Origin: Pseudanabaena sp. Salubria-1
GTDB taxonomy: Bacteria; Cyanobacteriota; Cyanobacteriia; Pseudanabaenales; Pseudanabaenaceae
Length of the DNA: 64,000 nt
Assembly: GCA_023336205.1 (NCBI GenBank)
Contig: JALQCR010000001.1
Coordinates: 124,001-188,000 of the forward strand
Reading direction: 5' to 3'
The notes beneath the pieces were generated by a model, which saw nothing but the letters and a program-made list of their open reading frames with translations, had not been told where the DNA came from and searched no databases. This document shows positions 33,833-43,900 of the stretch, piece by piece. The number at the start of each line of letters is the position of its first letter. Position 1 is the stretch's first letter. Both the position numbers and the translations under genes were made by a program.

Positions 33833-33905
33833 GTAGGGTGTGTTAGCGATAGCGTAACGCACCTGCGGTTATTGGGTGCGTTACGCTATCGCTAACACAC
33901 CCTAC
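33833..33905. repeat. Long inverted repeat of the TAGGGTGTGTTAGCG type
   Basis: Perfect 31-base arms beginning GTAGGGTGTGTTAGCGATAG around an 11-base loop. The word GCGTTACGCTATCGCTAACG is a dispersed cyanobacterial repeat theme; a weaker relative lies at about 22870. It sits between divergent genes. Confidence 0.85.
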
Positions 33906-33986
33906 GAGCTAAGAGTTACGAGCAATTTGGGGTTTTCCCGACTGGCTGCTAGAGTTATATTTTATGAAACTGCCAATGGATTTCTT

Positions 33987-35408
33987 ATGTCAGAACAAAC
34001 AACATATTTAGAGCTATCTGAAGGAGATAGTGGTTCTCACAAGTTTTATGAAGTAATTGTGAATGATACAAATGTGTCGATTCGCTATGGTCGGATTGGC
34101 GATCGCGGACAAACTAAAGTCTCTACCTTTGATACACCTGAGAAAGCTCTAGCTGATGCCACCAAAAAAATCAACGAAAAGAAGCGTAAAGGTTATGCCC
34201 TAGCTGTAATGGGCGAGCGCCAGAAAAGATCTATCACTCGCCGACAAATTACCAGTACCAAATCATCCTCTAAACAGTCGCCAGTCATCTGGAAGTTTGC
34301 CACTGGGGCATCTGCCTTTGGTGTCTCTGTCGATGAAATGGGTTGCTGGGTTGGCAATCAAGATGGACGGATCTATACTCTCACTCACGATGGTCAGGTG
34401 ACAAATCAGTTCAAACTACCTGATGGCGTGAAGTGTATTGTTAGCGATCGCGACTGGCTATATGCAGGATGTGATGATGGTAAGGTCTATGATTTGGGTG
34501 GAAAAGTGCCGCGTGTTGCCTATGAGATTGCGCGGGATGTTGATATTTTTTGGCTGGATATTAGCGATGGCATTTTAGGGGTGTCAGATCGAGATGGTGG
34601 TATTACCACCATCAATCATGAGGATGAATCGAAATGGACAAAACGTAGCAGTGGCAATGCTGGCTGGATGGTGCGTTGCGATGAGATTGGCATCTATCAC
34701 GGGCATAGTCAAGGCGTAACGATGTATGACTGGGAAGATGGACAAGTGATCTGGAATCAGCCCACCCAAGGCGATGTCCTATTCGGTTGGCAAGAGGAGT
34801 CCATGATTTATGTTGGTACTTATAACAAGTTAGTCCAAAGTTTCACCAAAAAAGGCGAAATCGGCACTGTTTATCAATGTGATGCTGCCATCTATTCCTG
34901 TGCCACCGCAGGCGATGGTGAGTATATATTTGCTGGTGACAACTGTTCTTCGATCTATTGTTTCAACCGTGATGGCGATCGCCTCTGGAAATTGGGAACT
35001 GGTTGCGGCTCTGCTTATTCAATGCAGTTCTTTAATGGGAGGTTATACATCGTCACAACTGACGGCTCTTTTGCTTGTATTGATGCTAGTGAATCTGCCA
35101 TTCAAGCTGCTCAAGCAGGGACATTCACTCAAGCCGTTAATATCAAGTCTCCGAAATTAGAGGATATTTTACCATCTACGACATTGGAAACTACTTCAGA
35201 TAGTAGCCAAGGTGTATTGTTAGAATGTTTCCAAGAAGGAAGCAAGTTAAGAATTCGGGTTATCTCTGATGGCTATGACCAGAATTGGAAAGTTCAATTC
35301 CCCAAAGATATTCGTGAAGCTGGTGCACGTTATCTCGTTGATGAAATTCGCGAATCTGCAAGTGGTGGCTTTTATCGCACCTTTGGTGATATTAGAAAGT
35401 TAGTTTAA
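33987..35408 (+). CDS. WGR-domain protein with C-terminal beta-propeller
   Basis: 473 residues from ATG 33987 (MSEQTTYLELSEGDSGSHKF); the longer frame starts inside a repeat. Residues about 5-85 are a WGR domain (VSIRYGRIGDRGQTKVSTFD). After a Ser/Lys linker come WD40/PQQ-like blades (GCWVGNQDGRIYTLTHDGQV, LYAGCDDGKVYDLGGKVP, YIFAGDNCSSIYCFNRDGDR). WGR domains of PARP and MolR-type proteins sense DNA ends or nucleic acid. It converges with the retron RT gene and shares its terminator hairpin. Confidence 0.85.
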   Translation: MSEQTTYLELSEGDSGSHKFYEVIVNDTNVSIRYGRIGDRGQTKVSTFDTPEKALADATKKINEKKRKGYALAVMGERQKRSITRRQITSTKSSSKQSPVIWKFATGASAFGVSVDEMGCWVGNQDGRIYTLTHDGQVTNQFKLPDGVKCIVSDRDWLYAGCDDGKVYDLGGKVPRVAYEIARDVDIFWLDISDGILGVSDRDGGITTINHEDESKWTKRSSGNAGWMVRCDEIGIYHGHSQGVTMYDWEDGQVIWNQPTQGDVLFGWQEESMIYVGTYNKLVQSFTKKGEIGTVYQCDAAIYSCATAGDGEYIFAGDNCSSIYCFNRDGDRLWKLGTGCGSAYSMQFFNGRLYIVTTDGSFACIDASESAIQAAQAGTFTQAVNIKSPKLEDILPSTTLETTSDSSQGVLLECFQEGSKLRIRVISDGYDQNWKVQFPKDIREAGARYLVDEIRESASGGFYRTFGDIRKLV

Positions 35409-35429
35409 AGAGCTTTGCGCTCAAACCAA

Positions 35430-35490
35430 AACCAAAATAAATTTTTTAAAAGTTTTGCTATGTAAAACTTTTAAAAAATTTATTTTGGTT
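35430..35490. terminator. Bidirectional hairpin between WGR and retron RT genes
   Basis: 27-base arms starting AACCAAAATAAATTTTTT around GCTATGT. The RT's last codons (NKPK and stop) lie in the right arm. Confidence 0.75.
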
Positions 35491-36922
35491 TGTTTAATCG
35501 TCTTACACGCTTTACTCTTTTAAGTCTGTACCTGGCTTTAATACGCTGTACTTGCTCCTTGAGTTTGTCGCCTTTTTCTGGATTGACCATCGCCACAAAG
35601 TTCGCAAAGCCTTCAATCGATTGAATTAAATCAGGGTGATTACCCCAATGCTTTCCTGCTAATCCATCCTTCTCAATGTGAAATAAGGTGGCACGGAAAC
35701 GTTTGAGAGTCTCTCTATCGACATTTAGTTTCTCATTGACTACAATCCCTGTTACTTCTTGATGTTGAGACTTATGGAGAACTCTCGTCTTTTGAGGATG
35801 GATCGTGAATCCCTCATGAGTTGAGATCGCTTCCGTCCGTTTTAGCACATTACAGATCTGTCGCAAATTCTCACCAGAAGCAGAGAAGGTCAAATCATCA
35901 GCATAGCGGGTATACACAAAACCCAGACTTGCAGCCATCTTGGTGAGGCGCAGATCGAGGCGGCGACAGATTAAATTGGTAATGGCTGGGCTGCTGGGTG
36001 CGCCCTGAGGCAAATGGCGATCGCCTAGAGCCACATAATAAGTTTTGCCATCAAGTTCCACTGCTTCTACAGCAGCATCAGTACAAATTAGTCCAAATAT
36101 TGTGGCAGCAGCTTCAGAATAGCCTAAAGATATAAACAATCCCTTAACCCGCTTGTAAGAGATAGAAGGGAAGAAATCTTGCAAGTCTAGATTGATGACG
36201 ACATCGGCTCCCACATGCGGCTCGGCATTGGTGACAATCGATCGCCCACGACAAAATCCATGGGCAGCCTCATGTAAATCTATTTGCTCTAAAATGTTGT
36301 AGAGAATCCATGTCTGCACCCGTTTGAGCCTTGGCATGGGCGCAGAAATCAACCGCTCGCCGCCTGTTTTCTTAGCGATTTTGAAACGGATGTAGTGAGA
36401 GACATTGCTAGCCCGTCTTGCAAAGGCTAAAAACCTCAGTTCACCGAGGCTGATTCCCATGGCAGCAGCAATCTCGCCCGATGTGCCATATTCTGGTAAG
36501 CCGTAGCTTTGTAAGCGATCGCGATCGCATTCAGTTTTATTGAGTCCTGCGGAAACACCTTCGCCTAGAAATACAATTTCTTGTTGTTTCTTGAGTTCCC
36601 AAATTTCTAGACGTTCTTGCCGCTCTCGCTCTCGGCGCTCTTTGGTTTCTTGCTGTTTGCGTTTAGACTCTGCTAATCTCTGGGCTAAAGCTTCTTTTTT
36701 TAGTGCTTCTTCGTTATGCAGTTGGCGATTTTGCGCTCTTAAATCCTCAAGTTCCCGCATGATCGCGCCCTTGCGCCGAATCTCATCAGCAGGATCCTTG
36801 GGCATTTCACCTGCGGCTGGCCAAAATCCTAAACGAATCATTTCCTCCAGAATTACTTCATCTCTGGAGCTACGCCTAATGCGATCGTAGAGTTCCTGGC
36901 GGGTGCGGGGTTGGTTGGTCAT
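35480..36922 (-). CDS. Retron-type reverse transcriptase
   Basis: 480 residues from ATG 36922; an in-frame GTG two codons upstream is possible. Residues 1-160 are an N-terminal extension with a long charged coiled coil (about 45-115) and ELRFLAFARR. The RT core has HGFCRGRSIVTNAEPHVGAD with the retron-specific NAxxH at 232-236, LDLQDFFPS (245-253), QGAPSSPAITN, the catalytic YADD (340-343) and the retron-specific VTG (390-392). The arrangement and length recall the myxobacterial Mx162-type RTs, from memory. It would reverse-transcribe the RNA encoded at 37022-37263 into a branched RNA-DNA (msDNA). No effector gene is in its operon as it now stands. Confidence 0.93.
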   Translation of the reverse strand: MTNQPRTRQELYDRIRRSSRDEVILEEMIRLGFWPAAGEMPKDPADEIRRKGAIMRELEDLRAQNRQLHNEEALKKEALAQRLAESKRKQQETKERRERERQERLEIWELKKQQEIVFLGEGVSAGLNKTECDRDRLQSYGLPEYGTSGEIAAAMGISLGELRFLAFARRASNVSHYIRFKIAKKTGGERLISAPMPRLKRVQTWILYNILEQIDLHEAAHGFCRGRSIVTNAEPHVGADVVINLDLQDFFPSISYKRVKGLFISLGYSEAAATIFGLICTDAAVEAVELDGKTYYVALGDRHLPQGAPSSPAITNLICRRLDLRLTKMAASLGFVYTRYADDLTFSASGENLRQICNVLKRTEAISTHEGFTIHPQKTRVLHKSQHQEVTGIVVNEKLNVDRETLKRFRATLFHIEKDGLAGKHWGNHPDLIQSIEGFANFVAMVNPEKGDKLKEQVQRIKARYRLKRVKRVRRLNKPK

Positions 36923-36938
36923 AGTCACACCAAAAAAT

Positions 36939-36989
36939 CAAATTTCTAGTTAACAATGCTGCAAAGCTACATTGTTAACTAGAAATTTG
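36939..36989. repeat. Hairpin between the retron RNA and the RT gene
   Basis: Perfect 20-base arms CAAATTTCTAGTTAACAATG and complement around an 11-base loop. It lies in the RT 5' leader and may end or process the non-coding RNA. Confidence 0.7.
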
Positions 36990-37021
36990 GGTTCTCATTC
37001 AGCGATTTGCGCTGTAATAAA

Positions 37022-37263
37022 GTCACATGCAGCAGTCAACAGGTTACTCCTTCGTAAACCTCTCAGGACTGGATTGCTCAACTCCAGCGTCTCCGCACCT
37101 AGTTCGTCCGTCAGCTTTTCGGAAGCCAAACTGTGATGACGAACTAGGTGCGAGAGACGCACAGTTAAGAGCAAGCCAGTGATGCGCGCTTAGACTAAAT
37201 GCAAGAATGGCGATCCACCATTCGGATTGCAAGGTTGTTTGTCCTTATGACTGCTGTTGCGAC
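37022..37263 (-). ncRNA. Candidate retron msr-msd RNA
   Basis: It reads on the minus strand towards the RT gene. The 5' repeat a1 (37243-37263) and 3' repeat a2 (37022-37043) pair through CAGCAGTCA plus flanking bases. Between them the msr part contains a GAATGG / CCATTC stem-loop (about 37209-37227). The msd part is a stem of 22 pairs with one bulge (arms 37087-37108 and 37138-37160, core CGCACCTAGTTCGTC) and a 29-base loop. Order (a1, msr, msd, a2, RT), strand and size of 242 nt all match known retrons. The branching G and the ends of the msDNA cannot be fixed from sequence. Confidence 0.78.
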
Positions 37264-37300
37264 TATAAAATTGTACAAATATGTACTACTGAGAAGATAC

Positions 37301-38558
37301 CTGAGATCTTGCACCATTCCTGAAAGAGTTAAGTAGGAATGGGTTTGAGAATAATTTCAAACCCATGACGAGCAGCAATATCGGCACTAATTTGGAGATA
37401 CCTAAGAAGTTTCAACCAAAGGACAGAAGGAAATAAAACGGAAAGTGTCAAATCACAGGTAGCTTTCCAGTCCAAGACAGGAGGACTCGACCATTGATCA
37501 ATCCAATGGGCCAAAAGATAAGCAAGCAGAGAGAGGATAAGCCAACGATAAACACCAAGTTTTGTAGATTGCCCAAAACAATGCAAACCAAAGCGATGTT
37601 TGATGGTTTTGAAGAATCCCTCAATCGCCCAACGCTTACGACCTAACATCACCAGATAAGCACCAGAATAAGGATGAGAAGAGACAACAAAGCGTAACTC
37701 CCGTTTACTATCAGCTCTTTTGAGCCAAAACCAAGAGATCGTCAAAGGCTGAGTTAGCCCTTCTAGCAAAATTTGTTGTCCACGTTTGCCATGACGATAA
37801 AGTTGTTTGACTGTACGGCCATCTTGAAGTTTACGATTGTTGCGTACACCGACAACGATGCGCCAAGTCTTGGCGCGGACAGTATTGAAAAACTTCACCG
37901 TACTAAACTCAGTATCAGCAAGGACAATCACAGTCTTGCCTTGGGTTAGTTGCTTGGGTACTGTCCCCAATAACTTACAAGCTAAGTCAGAGGGACTGGG
38001 GTATCCTTTGCCGCGCCATACTCTAAAACTCCATGGTACGCGCCACTCTCCATAGACCAGATACAGTACAACCAGATGTAGTCCTCGCTTTCCGTTTAGT
38101 ATTCTCACCCATGGGTCTGGTTCGTTTTGGGTGGGATTGCTCAAATGTAAAAACTTGCCGCTTTTTTCTAGGGTAGTCAAGTCTATCAGTATCTTTAATG
38201 GCACTTGTTTCGATGGGCGATGCTTGGCGATTTGTCCCAAAATAGCCTGCCGTGTTGACCGAATTACTGCTCTCGTTGACCAGTTATAGTGATTGAGAAA
38301 TCGGCTGAGTGCACTCGCTGATTTTATCTGTGTATGTTCTGGATAAGGATGCCTTTGTGCTTCGAGAAATAGTCCTAGTATTGCATTGAGACTTGCTGTT
38401 TGATACACACTTGGCATCAAACACAGAAGACTATACACTAGCCCTTGGGCGTGCTTAACGATGCTTTCCATGCTCGTTATTTAATTTACTACTACGCCCT
38501 TTTTTTCACATTTCTGCTCTTTCTGCAACCCCTTTTCTTGAATGGTGCAAGATCTCAG
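37301..38558 (-). mobile_element. IS4-like insertion sequence (1258 bp)
   Basis: Perfect 19-bp inverted ends CTGAGATCTTGCACCATTC. No clear target duplication. Its left end is 37 bases upstream of the retron a1, inside the probable promoter region. Confidence 0.88.
37329..38471 (-). CDS. IS4-type DDE transposase
   Basis: 380 residues. DDE-type features: ILIDLTTLEKSGKF, VLADTEFSTVKFFNTV (second acidic site) and the Y-(2)-R-(3)-E-like RKRWAIEGFFKTIKHRFGL. It is complete, and its start and stop lie inside the inverted ends. The IS4/IS701 assignment is by pattern only. Confidence 0.9.
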   Translation of the reverse strand: MESIVKHAQGLVYSLLCLMPSVYQTASLNAILGLFLEAQRHPYPEHTQIKSASALSRFLNHYNWSTRAVIRSTRQAILGQIAKHRPSKQVPLKILIDLTTLEKSGKFLHLSNPTQNEPDPWVRILNGKRGLHLVVLYLVYGEWRVPWSFRVWRGKGYPSPSDLACKLLGTVPKQLTQGKTVIVLADTEFSTVKFFNTVRAKTWRIVVGVRNNRKLQDGRTVKQLYRHGKRGQQILLEGLTQPLTISWFWLKRADSKRELRFVVSSHPYSGAYLVMLGRKRWAIEGFFKTIKHRFGLHCFGQSTKLGVYRWLILSLLAYLLAHWIDQWSSPPVLDWKATCDLTLSVLFPSVLWLKLLRYLQISADIAARHGFEIILKPIPT

Positions 38559-38696
38559 TTAACCTAAACTGGGCAGTTGAGTCAAATATATACGGAGCAA
38601 AAAGTGTGCCTATTCAAGTAATCTTAAAGTAAAATCTAAGCATGATGCATAATGAAATCTTATTAAGCCTCTCTAAACTCCACTGAGTTAATTGTA

Positions 38697-39113
38697 ATGT
38701 CTGCAAAAGATAAGTATCATAATCTTGTTAGAACTGCCATTGAGAATGAAGGTTGGACTATCACGCATGATCCGTATCATATTGATCTGGGCTTCGTTGA
38801 TTTTTACATCGATTTAGGTGCGGAGCGCTTAATTGCAGCTACGAAAGACGGTGAGAAAATTGCTATTGAAATCAAAACTTTTCTAGCAGCTTCAACTATT
38901 TCCGAATTTCATACTGCAATTGGACAATTTATTAACTACCGCATTGCTCTAGAAGAGGAAGATGCAGATAGGTTGCTTTATTTAGCAGTTCCATTCGATA
39001 TTTACAAGCGTTTTTTTAAGTATCCATTCATTCAAACCGTGATTAGCCGTAATCAAATTCCATTATTAGTGTACGACACAGAAAAGCAGGAGGTCTTCAA
39101 ATGGATAAGTTGA
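38697..39113 (+). CDS. xisH: XisH-family protein
   Basis: 138 residues starting MSAKDKYHNLVRTAIENEGW. It shows the XisH pattern IDLGAERLIAATKDGEKIAI, EIKTF, FHTAIGQFINYR and LYLAVPFDIYKRFF, including a PD-(D/E)xK-like E-x-K. XisH and XisI were named for control of fdxN-element excision in Anabaena heterocysts, but most copies occur far from any such element and their job is unknown. It overlaps xisI by 13 bases. Confidence 0.9.
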   Translation: MSAKDKYHNLVRTAIENEGWTITHDPYHIDLGFVDFYIDLGAERLIAATKDGEKIAIEIKTFLAASTISEFHTAIGQFINYRIALEEEDADRLLYLAVPFDIYKRFFKYPFIQTVISRNQIPLLVYDTEKQEVFKWIS

Positions 39114-39439
39114 GTTTGTATCGTCAATTCATTCAAGAATCTCTGACAGACAGAGCAAAGCTACGCTCTTCAGTCGATCCAGTCAAAAGTCAAACCGTTT
39201 TTGATCGAGAGGGAGATCATTATCAACTTGTAAATTTAGGATGGAAAGATAGCAGCACTCGAATCTACGGTTGTGCAATACATGTAGACATCATAGATGG
39301 AAAGATTTGGGTACAGCATGATGGTACTGAAGACGCGATCGCAGATCAGTTAGTATCAAAGGGCGTACCCAAGCAAGATATTGTAATTGCCTACCATGCA
39401 CCTTATGTACGGCAGTATACAGAGTTTGCTTTAGGTTAA
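39101..39439 (+). CDS. xisI: XisI-family protein
   Basis: 112 residues starting MDKLSLYRQFIQESLTDRAK with YQLVNLGWKDSSTRIYGCAI, DGKIWVQHDGTEDAIADQLV and a C-terminal PYVRQYTEFALG. This is the standard XisI layout. It is coupled to xisH. Confidence 0.9.
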   Translation: MDKLSLYRQFIQESLTDRAKLRSSVDPVKSQTVFDREGDHYQLVNLGWKDSSTRIYGCAIHVDIIDGKIWVQHDGTEDAIADQLVSKGVPKQDIVIAYHAPYVRQYTEFALG

Positions 39440-39472
39440 GATGGCACTACAGCATATGCATCACATTTATTG

Positions 39473-40946
39473 GGGTGCAATTAAAAGTGAAAGTTCAGCT
39501 CAATAAGAAATGGAAGAAAGATTAAGCCAATAAGCATCCCAATCTTGATTAGTACGGCAGATCCTAAGAGCAAGCATAGCCTTAGCATTTTCAATCGTCC
39601 ACCAAGAGCCAGCAAGCTTTAAACGATTTTGAATAACATAGCGGTGACCACTCTCAATTTCACCAGAGCCAATGGGTAAATTGGAGTCAATCGTGCCCTG
39701 ATAGTCTAGACGATTAGGACGATTGAAAAGATAGCGATAAGCGGATCTAACCACAGCCAGATTGTCAGGAACAGATTCAGGTTCTTGAAACGGCTTAAGA
39801 GCTTCAAGGACAGCCGAAGCATGATTGGATTTGAGTTGTTGCTTCTGCACATCCATCCATGCTTTCGGAGCATCTGGGGAACAAACGCGACTTGCATCGG
39901 CTAGATATTCACATACATGATAGAAATCTAGTAAGTAGCGACTAAGTACACCAAAACGCTGCTCGATTTGGCTAGCAATCCAAGGCGCACCGTCGCCAAC
40001 CCCATGCACAAAGGTTTCTTCTCCCAATCCAGCACGGATAGCACAATCAAGTAATGCTGCTCCTGCATCATCAGTCGAGCCTATCGTTGCTCCGAAAATA
40101 GGCTGCTCTTGCTCAGGGGTACGCGCCGAGGTTAGACGCGCTTCTTTCCAGCTAATTTTACGCGTCTTACGACGGTCAACTTCTTCGCCATCAGTTTCGC
40201 TTGCCGTTGTTTCCACAATCGGAATCATTGTCCCATCCATCTCCGCTATTAAAAACTCCACACCCTCGATTGCTGGGAATCCTGTTTCCCAACTCTGCGT
40301 TTCTAATATACGCTGGGCATGACTTTCTGTGATCTCCTGTCCTGCACTAATTGGGATGCTTATTCCATGATGTTCCATCATTTTTTTTGGGATTTTCCCA
40401 AACGCTACATCTGACCCAAAGTCGGTAATCACTCTCTGCAATGGGCGTGAATATCCTCGGCAATGTACTTCGGCGGCTTTTTGAAATGGTCTCACTACCT
40501 GTTTGGACTCTCTTCCAAATTCGATGTACCTTTGCTCTAGTACTTCGATGCGTCCATATCGGCTGTACCAATAGAGTTTTTTTTACCACCTCGGTGTGAA
40601 GATGGATTCGCGGCGATATATGCTTCGCTTTGCTTGATTTCTTGCCGCGTTGCCCATGTTTGTAGTGCTGTTTGTCCTAACTGACGGATTTCTTCTATCA
40701 CTCGTTCCTCGGCTGCGTCGGCTTTGATTAGATCACCTTCTGCATTTTCTACAACGGATAATAATCCTTCGATTTTCGCTTTCAATTCAGGATAATCGTT
40801 TAGTCTTTCTTCTATGCTTTTACTGGACGATGCTGTTTTTGTTTTTATATTCACGGCTCAATTTTATGACTTCTTTGGATTAGAACTGTTATCCATCATA
40901 CTTTCTAACCTACTTTATTTCTCCCATTTCACTTTTAATTACACCC
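39473..40946 (-). mobile_element. ISKra4-type element, copy 1 (1474 bp)
   Basis: Ends GGGTGCAATTAAAAGTGAAA and complement of GGGTGTAATTAAAAGTGAAA. A 9-bp target repeat CATTTATTG lies at 39464-39472 and 40947-40955. An identical element in the other orientation is at 45504-46977. Confidence 0.94.
39500..40854 (-). CDS. ISKra4-family transposase made by -1 frameshifting (copy 1)
   Basis: Frame A starts at 40854 (MNIKTKTASSSKSIEERLND) and ends after IAANPSSHRGGKKNS. Frame B continues as YWYSRYGRIEVLEQRYIEFG and carries the DDE part (MDGTMIPIVETTASE, HGVGDGAPWIA, DFYHVCEYLADAS, GSGEIESGHRYVIQNRLKLA). The overlap is at a run of eight A, the same in both copies, which points to programmed -1 frameshifting. 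Complete. Confidence 0.88.
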
Positions 40947-40985
40947 CATTTATTGATTTAATTGATTTACTAGTTAGAGCTTGCC

Positions 40986-43900
40986 ATGCAAATAATTAAA
41001 CGAACGACGCTACTTTATCAGGCTGGCAGCTCAGCTAAAGTCTACGAAATCGATCTTTGTCAGATTGGTGATAATCGCTATGTGGTCAACTCGCGGTATG
41101 GGAAACAAGACACTGTCCTCAAAGAAAAATCTGAGACAGTTACAGCAGTATCCCTAGAACAGGTGCAGAAACTGTGCGATCGCTTAGTCAATGCAAAAGT
41201 AAGTAAAGGCTACCGTGATGCTACTGGGGAAGCGTCGGCGATTTCTACACCGATCGCAAGTTCACCACCGCCACCTATAGAAATTCCCATTGATAGCGAT
41301 GCCAGAATTCAAGCGATTCTTAATCGTTTGGTAGCGATCTTAAATTTGGGTGTGCCGACGGGCGTTGCTACTCGGCAGGTATCTAGTCGATCCTCTGGCA
41401 GAAGATCCAGCAGAGTATCTAGACGAGGTATTACAGCTAGTGCAGCCGAAGAGAATCGCCAGCATCCATTAGATCGATTGATTTGGCGGGTGGGCGAGCT
41501 AAAGATTGCCGCAGCAGTGCCTCTGTTGTTACGGATGCTCAACACTTCTCACAATCCAATTAGGAACTATGCGATCGCATGGTCATTAGGTTGGTGCGGC
41601 GATCGCAGCGTCATTCCCACATTAGAAGAGCTGTATCAAAATATTGCTACGCCAGACTCAGTAAGGCGTATTGCCTTTGAAGCTGTTTTTAAACTGGCTG
41701 ATAGTGCAAAACAAGCGGAGAAGCGATCGCAATTAATCGCACAATTACCGATCGCACTGCAAGATCCAGTTCGCCATGGTACTGCTGAGCAATTTGCGGA
41801 AGCTTTTCAGACTCTTCTCAATAGCGACGATCGCTACCGTTTTATGGCGATCGAATTGCTCTATCAAATCGATAGTGAGAAGATTCGCCCTGTGATTTTA
41901 GAGGTTTTAAGAACGGTTCCCCTAGAATATAACTACTTCCAAAGAGTGCGCCATATCTTTAAAATTGCCGAATATCGTCAAGATGCGGAAGCATTCGCAA
42001 TTCTTGCGAAGCGTTTTGATCAGGATAAGCTTTGCGAACCTATGGTTATCGAAGATGGCGTTAACCAGAAATTTGCCTTCGGCAAACAGCCAGAAATGCC
42101 AATGACTGCGATTTATTCCGACAAAACGCGCAGTTACTTGCGGCGGCGAGTATGGCGATCGCTGCGTAAACTTGGTGAATTAAACGATCCAGCCTACATT
42201 AACTTAGCCGTAAGCATTCTCTTACAGCACGCTGATGTTGATGCCGAGGAAGTGCGTCAATCCGTTTACTACAAATATGATCGCAACTGGAATCGCTATG
42301 AATCAGCAAGAATTGAATGGGATATCTATGCCAAATATCTCACCTTCAATCATATTCTCTACGAGCATAGCCCCCGTTATGTGCTGAAGCCCAACTCCAA
42401 AGCATGGCGATGCGTTCCACCCTACAAGCCTGAACATCCTGAACCAAAAGTTAGAGAAGAAGCATTCCCTCAACTGTGGGAACAGCATCCCACTGCGCTA
42501 TTACAACTTCTATTAGAAAGTGAATGCCGCCCCGTACATCATTTTGCCGTCAAAGCGATGCGGTCGTGTCAAAGTTTTTGTGCAGAGATACCCCTAGAGA
42601 ATCTGATTAAAATTTTAGACCGTCCCTACGAAGTCACCGCGCAATTGGGATTTGAGCTTGCAAGATCACGCTATCAACCTGAGCAGCCCGATGGGAAACT
42701 GATTTTAGCGTTGGCTAATTGCGCTTTTGCGCCTGCGCGGACTGAGGCTTACCAATGGATTAACGATCAGCGCGATCGCTTTTTAACCAAAGATAGTCAA
42801 TTAATTGCGGGGTTAGTATTGAGCAAACAGGCGGAGACGAGGACTTTTGCGCGGCAGTTACTCAGTGCGGCTATTTTGAGTGATGTCACAGCGCGATCGC
42901 TAATTGGACAGATTATTGCACTGATGCTTACTCTGCAACCCGATCAAGTAGAACAAGCTAAACAAGGAGCAGAAACTCTATTACTTAGCTTCAGTATGCA
43001 ATTGCGATCGCTAGGCTTAGAAATCATCCTCGATCTCCTGCGTCATCCTCTGCCAGAGTTACAAACCTTGGGAGCGCAGATTCTGGTGAACCATGAAATA
43101 AATGTCATGGACTTACCATCAGGCTTAATGGAAACTCTATTAGAATCCTCCTATGATCATGTTAGGGTTTTGGGCGTGCGGCTGTTTGGGCAATTGCCCG
43201 ATCGCGTTTTGTTAGAACGTACAGCCCTAATTTTGACTATTGCTACCCATGCGATCGCGGATATGCGTGAAGCAATTCGTCCGATCATTCGCCGCTTAGC
43301 TAGTGAAAACTATCAATTCAGCCTGACTCTTGCAGGACAAATGCTCCAAGTCTTGCTTGTGCCAGAAACCGATGAAGGTGTGCATAAATTTCTCTGTCAG
43401 TTGCTCCAAAATGATTTGACTGAATGGATGTCAGCTGCTACCCAAGAGACGACTAAGCAACTTCTCCAATCCAAATCTACTGCTGCTCAAGAAGTGGCGG
43501 GGTCTATCCTCTCGGCAAATGGAGCTATTTGGGCAAGCAGTTTCACGACATCAGAGATTGCTCAGTTTGGCAACCATGAAGTGTTAACAGTTCGCAGTGC
43601 CGCCTATGCCATGGGCGAACAGATACTCCCCCGTTTGCATCGTCAACCAGAGGAATTACTCGCAACATTACCATTTCTCGAATCACGATGGGATGATGCA
43701 AGGCTATTTGGATTTCGCCTCTTTGGAGAATTACTCCAACCTGAAGACTTCACGCCTGTGGTGATTATCAGTATCTGCGATAGCATTCGCGCTGATGTGC
43801 GCAAGTTTGGACGAGATTTAGTCAGTCGTTGTTTTCAAGAAACCGATGGTCAGGAATATCTAGTTAAATTTAGCGAACATCCTTCTACGGATATGCAGCT

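Noticed and set aside
33734..33862. N-terminal extension of the radical SAM protein
   Set aside because: The extra codons are made of two intergenic hairpins and match nothing in the family; the homologous part begins near 33733.
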